A stretch of DNA of 8,301 nucleotides from Acidiferrobacteraceae bacterium (lineage in GTDB: Bacteria; Pseudomonadota; Gammaproteobacteria; Acidiferrobacterales; Acidiferrobacteraceae): NCBI GenBank assembly GCA_027343725.1, contig DAHWKH010000110.1, positions 1-8,301 on the forward strand, read 5' to 3'. This document shows, in pieces, positions 5,812 to 8,301 of this stretch (position 1 is the stretch's first letter; each line of letters begins with the position of its first letter). The position numbers and the translations under genes are program-made. The notes beneath the pieces are model-generated. The model was not told the origin of the DNA, searched no databases, and saw only the letters and a list, made by a program, of their open reading frames with translations.

Positions 5812-5841
5812 AGCCATTCGAGAGTCAGAGGATGATGTCAC

Positions 5842-6129
5842 GTGGCAGAGCAAAGTCCGTTTGAGCAGGAAATCGCCGAGCTGCTTGTGAGCAGTCTCAA
5901 TCTGGAGATCGAGGCACGCGCCATCGATCCCACCGCACCGCTCTTTCGCGAGGGCTTGGGCCTGGATTCGATCGACATGCTGGAGATCGCGCTCGCCATC
6001 TCGCAGCACTACGGCATCCAGCTGCGTTCGGATGACCCGGACAACGAGCGCATCTTCGCCTCGCTCCGGGCGCTCGCGGCTTGCCTGGCCGAGCGCGGCG
6101 CCTGCGGGCCGAGCGAGGAAGTGGGGTGA
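5842..6129 (+). CDS. Acyl carrier protein of the aryl-polyene type
   Basis: 95 residues, typical for an acyl carrier protein. GLDSIDMLEIAL contains the attachment Ser43 for 4'-phosphopantetheine in the expected D-S-[IL]-[DE] setting, flanked by helices: EQEIAELLVSSLNLE before and IALAISQHYGIQL after. It would hold the growing polyene chain in the cytoplasm for dedicated ketosynthase, ketoreductase and dehydratase partners. The following acyltransferase, LolA-like and MMPL genes are the usual company of the ACP in aryl-polyene and xanthomonadin clusters, making this the pathway carrier and not the housekeeping AcpP, which normally sits with fab genes. The GTG start is supported by AGAGGA at 5827-5832, 9 nt upstream. 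Its TGA overlaps the next GTG start by 3 of 4 bases (GTGA), implying coupled translation. It is the first gene of the operon after the transposon. Confidence 0.9.
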   Translation: MAEQSPFEQEIAELLVSSLNLEIEARAIDPTAPLFREGLGLDSIDMLEIALAISQHYGIQLRSDDPDNERIFASLRALAACLAERGACGPSEEVG

Positions 6130-7235
6130 GTGATTGGGTCGATGCGCCCGAGCGCGGGGATGCGCGCTTGCTGCGCCTCCTGAGGCGCTTGGCGCTCACC
6201 CTGGGGCGGCGGCGCACGCGCCCGCTGCTTTTGCCCATCACACTCTATTTCTATGCGCGGGGCGCGCCCGCGCGGCGCGCGCTGGCGCGCTACTACGAGG
6301 CCTTGGGCCTTGCGCCCACGAGCCGGCGGCTTTTTCGTCACCACCTCGCGTTCGCCGAGACGATCCTCGATCGCGTGTACCTGTGGGCCGGCCGCGACGA
6401 TGCCCCGGCCTTGCGCGTGCGCGGCCTCGAGGCGTTGCAGCAGGAACGCGCGCAAGGCCGGGGCTGTGTGTTGCTCGGGGCGCATTTCGGGAGCTTTGAG
6501 GCCGCGCGCGCGGCCGCGCGCGACGAGCCGCGGTTGCGCATGCAGGTGGTGATGCATGAGGGCCTCTCGCAGGCGCTGAACGACACCGTGGCCGTGCTGC
6601 ATCCGGGGGTACGCGGGCAAGTCGCGCCGCTTGGGTCGGCGCAGGACCTGTTGCGGCTGCGCGAGACCCTGGAGGAGGGTGGGCTCGTGGGTCTCATGGG
6701 CGACCGCGTGGTGCCGGGCGAGGCCGTCTATGAGGCGCTGTTTCTCGGGCGCGGGACGGCTTTCCCGCTCGCCCCCTTGCGGCTCGCCGCGGCGTTGCGC
6801 GCCCCGGTGTTCTTCTTCGCCGCCCGTTACCGCCCGGCCGTTGCCGGTGCGCGCGACTATGAGTTAGTATGCGAGCGCTTGGCGGCCCCCGCTCCCGGCG
6901 GGCCCGAGCGCGCGGCATGGCTTCAGGATCTGGGTGAGCGCTATGTGCAAACGCTCGCGCGGCAGTGCCGGGAGATACCCGACAATTGGTTCAACTTCTA
7001 TGACTTTTGGCACGACGAAGCGGGCCGTCCGGGGACTCCTGATCGCGGCGTGTCTGGTGCCGGGGGCGGCGTCGGCCGAGGCCTTGCGGCTCGCCGTTGT
7101 GCTGCACGCGCTCGCCACCGCGGCGCGCCACACCGTGCGTTTCACGGAAACGACTCACAGCGCAAGCTTGAGGCGCCCCCTCCAAAGCCGCGGCACCCTG
7201 TCCTATACACCGCCCGCCACCTTGATCATGCGTGA
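6126..7235 (+). CDS. LpxL/HtrB-like lysophospholipid acyltransferase family protein
   Basis: 369 residues as an open frame, but only about the first 295 look conserved. Visible family features are a hydrophobic N-terminal stretch (LLLPITLYFY, 34-43), the catalytic HX4E motif as HFGSFE (His120, Glu125), the substrate-site block GLMGDR (189-194), FLGRGTAFPLAPLRLAAAL (206-224), and the terminal DNWFNFYDFW (286-295). These enzymes transfer acyl chains on the inner face of the inner membrane. In aryl-polyene clusters the homologue is thought to attach the polyene to a lipid. The GTG start overlaps the ACP stop and has GAGGAA (6115-6120) 5 nt upstream. Family members usually stop soon after NWFNFYDFW, yet this frame runs 74 codons further through the LolA-like gene, giving a Gly/Arg/Ala-rich, non-conserved tail that is most likely a shadow frame translated because the original stop was lost. 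Confidence 0.87.
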   Translation: MSDWVDAPERGDARLLRLLRRLALTLGRRRTRPLLLPITLYFYARGAPARRALARYYEALGLAPTSRRLFRHHLAFAETILDRVYLWAGRDDAPALRVRGLEALQQERAQGRGCVLLGAHFGSFEAARAAARDEPRLRMQVVMHEGLSQALNDTVAVLHPGVRGQVAPLGSAQDLLRLRETLEEGGLVGLMGDRVVPGEAVYEALFLGRGTAFPLAPLRLAAALRAPVFFFAARYRPAVAGARDYELVCERLAAPAPGGPERAAWLQDLGERYVQTLARQCREIPDNWFNFYDFWHDEAGRPGTPDRGVSGAGGGVGRGLAARRCAARARHRGAPHRAFHGNDSQRKLEAPPPKPRHPVLYTARHLDHA

Positions 7236-7572
7236 ACAGGACCCGCGGACGGCGGTTTATCGCATCCAAGGCGATCGTTTGTTCGTGAACGGCGCGCACC
7301 GCGGCGTGCCCGTCGCGCGCGCTCCCGCGCTGCTGGCGATCGCCTCCGGATTCGAAGGGCTTCTGAGCGGCAACCGCGCCCTTTTGCTGCATGATTTTCA
7401 CGCGCACCTCGGCGGGGTCCTGGGGGCGTGGCGGCTCACCCTGGTGCCGCGCATGGCGACCCTGAAGCGGGTCGTGCGCGCGGTGCGCGTGCGCGGTCGG
7501 ATCGGGCGCATCACGCGCATCGTCACGCATGCCCCCGACGGGGATTTCTCGGTCCTGCGCATCACGCCGTGA
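7000..7572 (+). CDS. LolA-like outer-membrane lipoprotein carrier family protein
   Basis: 190 residues from the ATG at 7000. The N-terminus is a classic secretion signal: basic TKRAVR, hydrophobic GLLIAACLV, then PGAASA with cleavage after Ala26. The mature part shows the pattern of LolA-related proteins: VRFTETTHSASLRRPLQSRG followed by TLSYTPPATLIMRE, then YRIQGDRLFVNG. LolA proteins ferry acyl-bearing cargo across the periplasm in a hydrophobic half-barrel. The variant next to an MMPL exporter in aryl-polyene clusters is thought to carry the pigment lipid toward the outer membrane. The ATG lies inside the acyltransferase sequence for FYDFW, and its frame overlaps that ORF for 236 bp. The complete signal peptide from exactly this start argues that this frame is the real one in the overlap. 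The stop overlaps the MMPL GTG start (GTGA). Confidence 0.85.
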   Translation: MTFGTTKRAVRGLLIAACLVPGAASAEALRLAVVLHALATAARHTVRFTETTHSASLRRPLQSRGTLSYTPPATLIMREQDPRTAVYRIQGDRLFVNGAHRGVPVARAPALLAIASGFEGLLSGNRALLLHDFHAHLGGVLGAWRLTLVPRMATLKRVVRAVRVRGRIGRITRIVTHAPDGDFSVLRITP

Positions 7573-8301
7573 CAGCGCGCGCGCGGGGGCGCCTGGTGGT
7601 CGGGGTCTGGCTCATCGTCATGGCGGGCCTCGTCGCGGGCATCGTCCGCTGTGCGCGCTTCGGGGGGAGCCTCGATGCGTTTCTGCCGCGCAGCGGCACG
7701 CGCGTCGAACGCGCGCTCATCCAGGGTCTCCACCGCGGCGCGCCCGCGCGCCTTCTCCTGATCGCGATCCGCGGGGGCCGGGCGCCGGAACGGCTGGCGG
7801 CGGGCCAAGCGCTGGTGCGCGCCCTGCGGCGCGACCGCCGGCAATTCCTGTGGGTGGCCGACAGCGGGCGCGATACGCAAAGGCTCGCGGCGCGCTTCGT
7901 GTTTCAGCACCGCTACCTCCTCGCGCCGCGCACGCGCTGGTCGGTCAAGGCCTTGCACGCGGACCTTGGCCGCCTGCTGCCGATCTTCGCGTCTCCGGCC
8001 GCCCCGCTCGCGGGGCGCCTCCTCGCCGACCCGACCGGCGCGACCCGCGCCGCGGCGATGGCCTGGCGGGGCCGCGGACCGGTGAGCGCGCATGGCCTCT
8101 GGGTCACGCCCCACGGGCAGGCGGCCCTGGTGCTCGCCGAGACGCGCGCCTCGGGGTTTGCCGCAGGGCCCCAGGCGCGCGCGCTCGCACGGGTGCGCGC
8201 GGATGTGCGCGCCCATGTGCCCCCCGGCCTCTCCGCGCAGGTGGCGGGCACCGGGGCTGTCACGGTGAGCGCGCATCAGCGCGTGGCCGCCGCCGCGCGC
8301 G
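7569..8301 (+). CDS. MMPL/RND-family exporter of the aryl-polyene type, N-terminal part
   Basis: The frame is open from GTG 7569 to the window edge (244 full codons), so the protein is cut; complete members are around 750-800 residues with 12 membrane segments. A first membrane helix (LVVGVWLIVMAGLVAGIV, about 9-26) is followed by a large periplasmic domain. Family signatures from aryl-polyene exporters are SLDAFLPRSGTRVERALIQ (about 34-52), ARLLLIAIRGG, FVFQHRYLLAPRTRWSV, LLPIFASPAAP, RLLADPTGAT, and GLWVTPHGQAALVLAETRASG. The protein probably uses the proton-motive force to extract the pigment lipid from the inner membrane for the LolA-like protein encoded just before it. GTGA overlap with that gene's stop and the absence of a strong separate ribosome-binding site suggest coupled translation. 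Confidence 0.88.
   Translation, partial: MTARARGRLVVGVWLIVMAGLVAGIVRCARFGGSLDAFLPRSGTRVERALIQGLHRGAPARLLLIAIRGGRAPERLAAGQALVRALRRDRRQFLWVADSGRDTQRLAARFVFQHRYLLAPRTRWSVKALHADLGRLLPIFASPAAPLAGRLLADPTGATRAAAMAWRGRGPVSAHGLWVTPHGQAALVLAETRASGFAAGPQARALARVRADVRAHVPPGLSAQVAGTGAVTVSAHQRVAAAAR

Noticed and set aside
7000..7050. A frameshift merging acyltransferase and LolA-like protein into one fusion
   Set aside because: The LolA-like frame begins with its own ATG and complete signal peptide; a fusion would place a secretion signal in the middle of a protein.
7398..8276. 292-codon minus-strand frame opposite LolA-like and MMPL genes
   Set aside because: The plus-strand MMPL frame carries clear family motifs; this frame has none.
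1..8301. CRISPR arrays, tRNA or rRNA genes
   Set aside because: No regularly spaced repeats and no tRNA- or rRNA-like segments were seen on either strand.

Overview
This window is high-GC chromosomal DNA, probably from a gammaproteobacterium. It has dense overlapping genes, strong GC at third codon positions, an RmuC gene, a MipA/OmpV outer-membrane protein and a LolA-like periplasmic protein, all of which indicate a Gram-negative cell. I cannot name the species. The main content is part of an aryl-polyene / xanthomonadin-type pigment locus into which an IS607-family transposon has inserted.

Layout. (1) 1-612: the C-terminal half of rmuC, cut by the window edge. (2) 622-1419, minus strand: a NodB-type polysaccharide deacetylase that converges on rmuC; one perfect 11-bp hairpin spans both stop codons. 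(3) 1496-2440: a chorismatase of the FkbO/Hyg5/XanB2 family, carrying the Cys that marks hydroxybenzoate-forming enzymes. It overlaps (4) 2430-3284, a MipA/OmpV-family outer-membrane protein. (5) About 3249-5702: an IS607-family element with tnpA (serine recombinase), tnpB (RNA-guided nuclease family), a possible small upstream ORF, and a hairpin-rich right end consistent with an omega RNA. Its codons and non-coding ends are visibly less GC-rich than the flanks. (6) 5842-8301: a tight operon of acyl carrier protein, LpxL/HtrB-like acyltransferase, LolA-like protein and an MMPL/RND exporter cut by the right edge.

How the genes fit together. The chorismatase would make hydroxybenzoate from chorismate as the aryl starter. 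The ACP would carry the growing polyene, the acyltransferase would esterify the product to a lipid, and the LolA-like and MMPL proteins would move it toward the outer membrane. Ketosynthases, dehydratases, ketoreductase and the aryl-activating ligase are not in the window and would be expected downstream. The deacetylase and MipA genes flank the starter gene, and a pathway role for them is only inferred.

Most notable points: the transposon lies between the starter-synthesis genes and the carrier/export genes; a GG-to-GG excision model restores a clean stop codon to the MipA gene; TnpB has His where the third RuvC Asp is expected; and the acyltransferase and LolA-like frames overlap by 236 bp.
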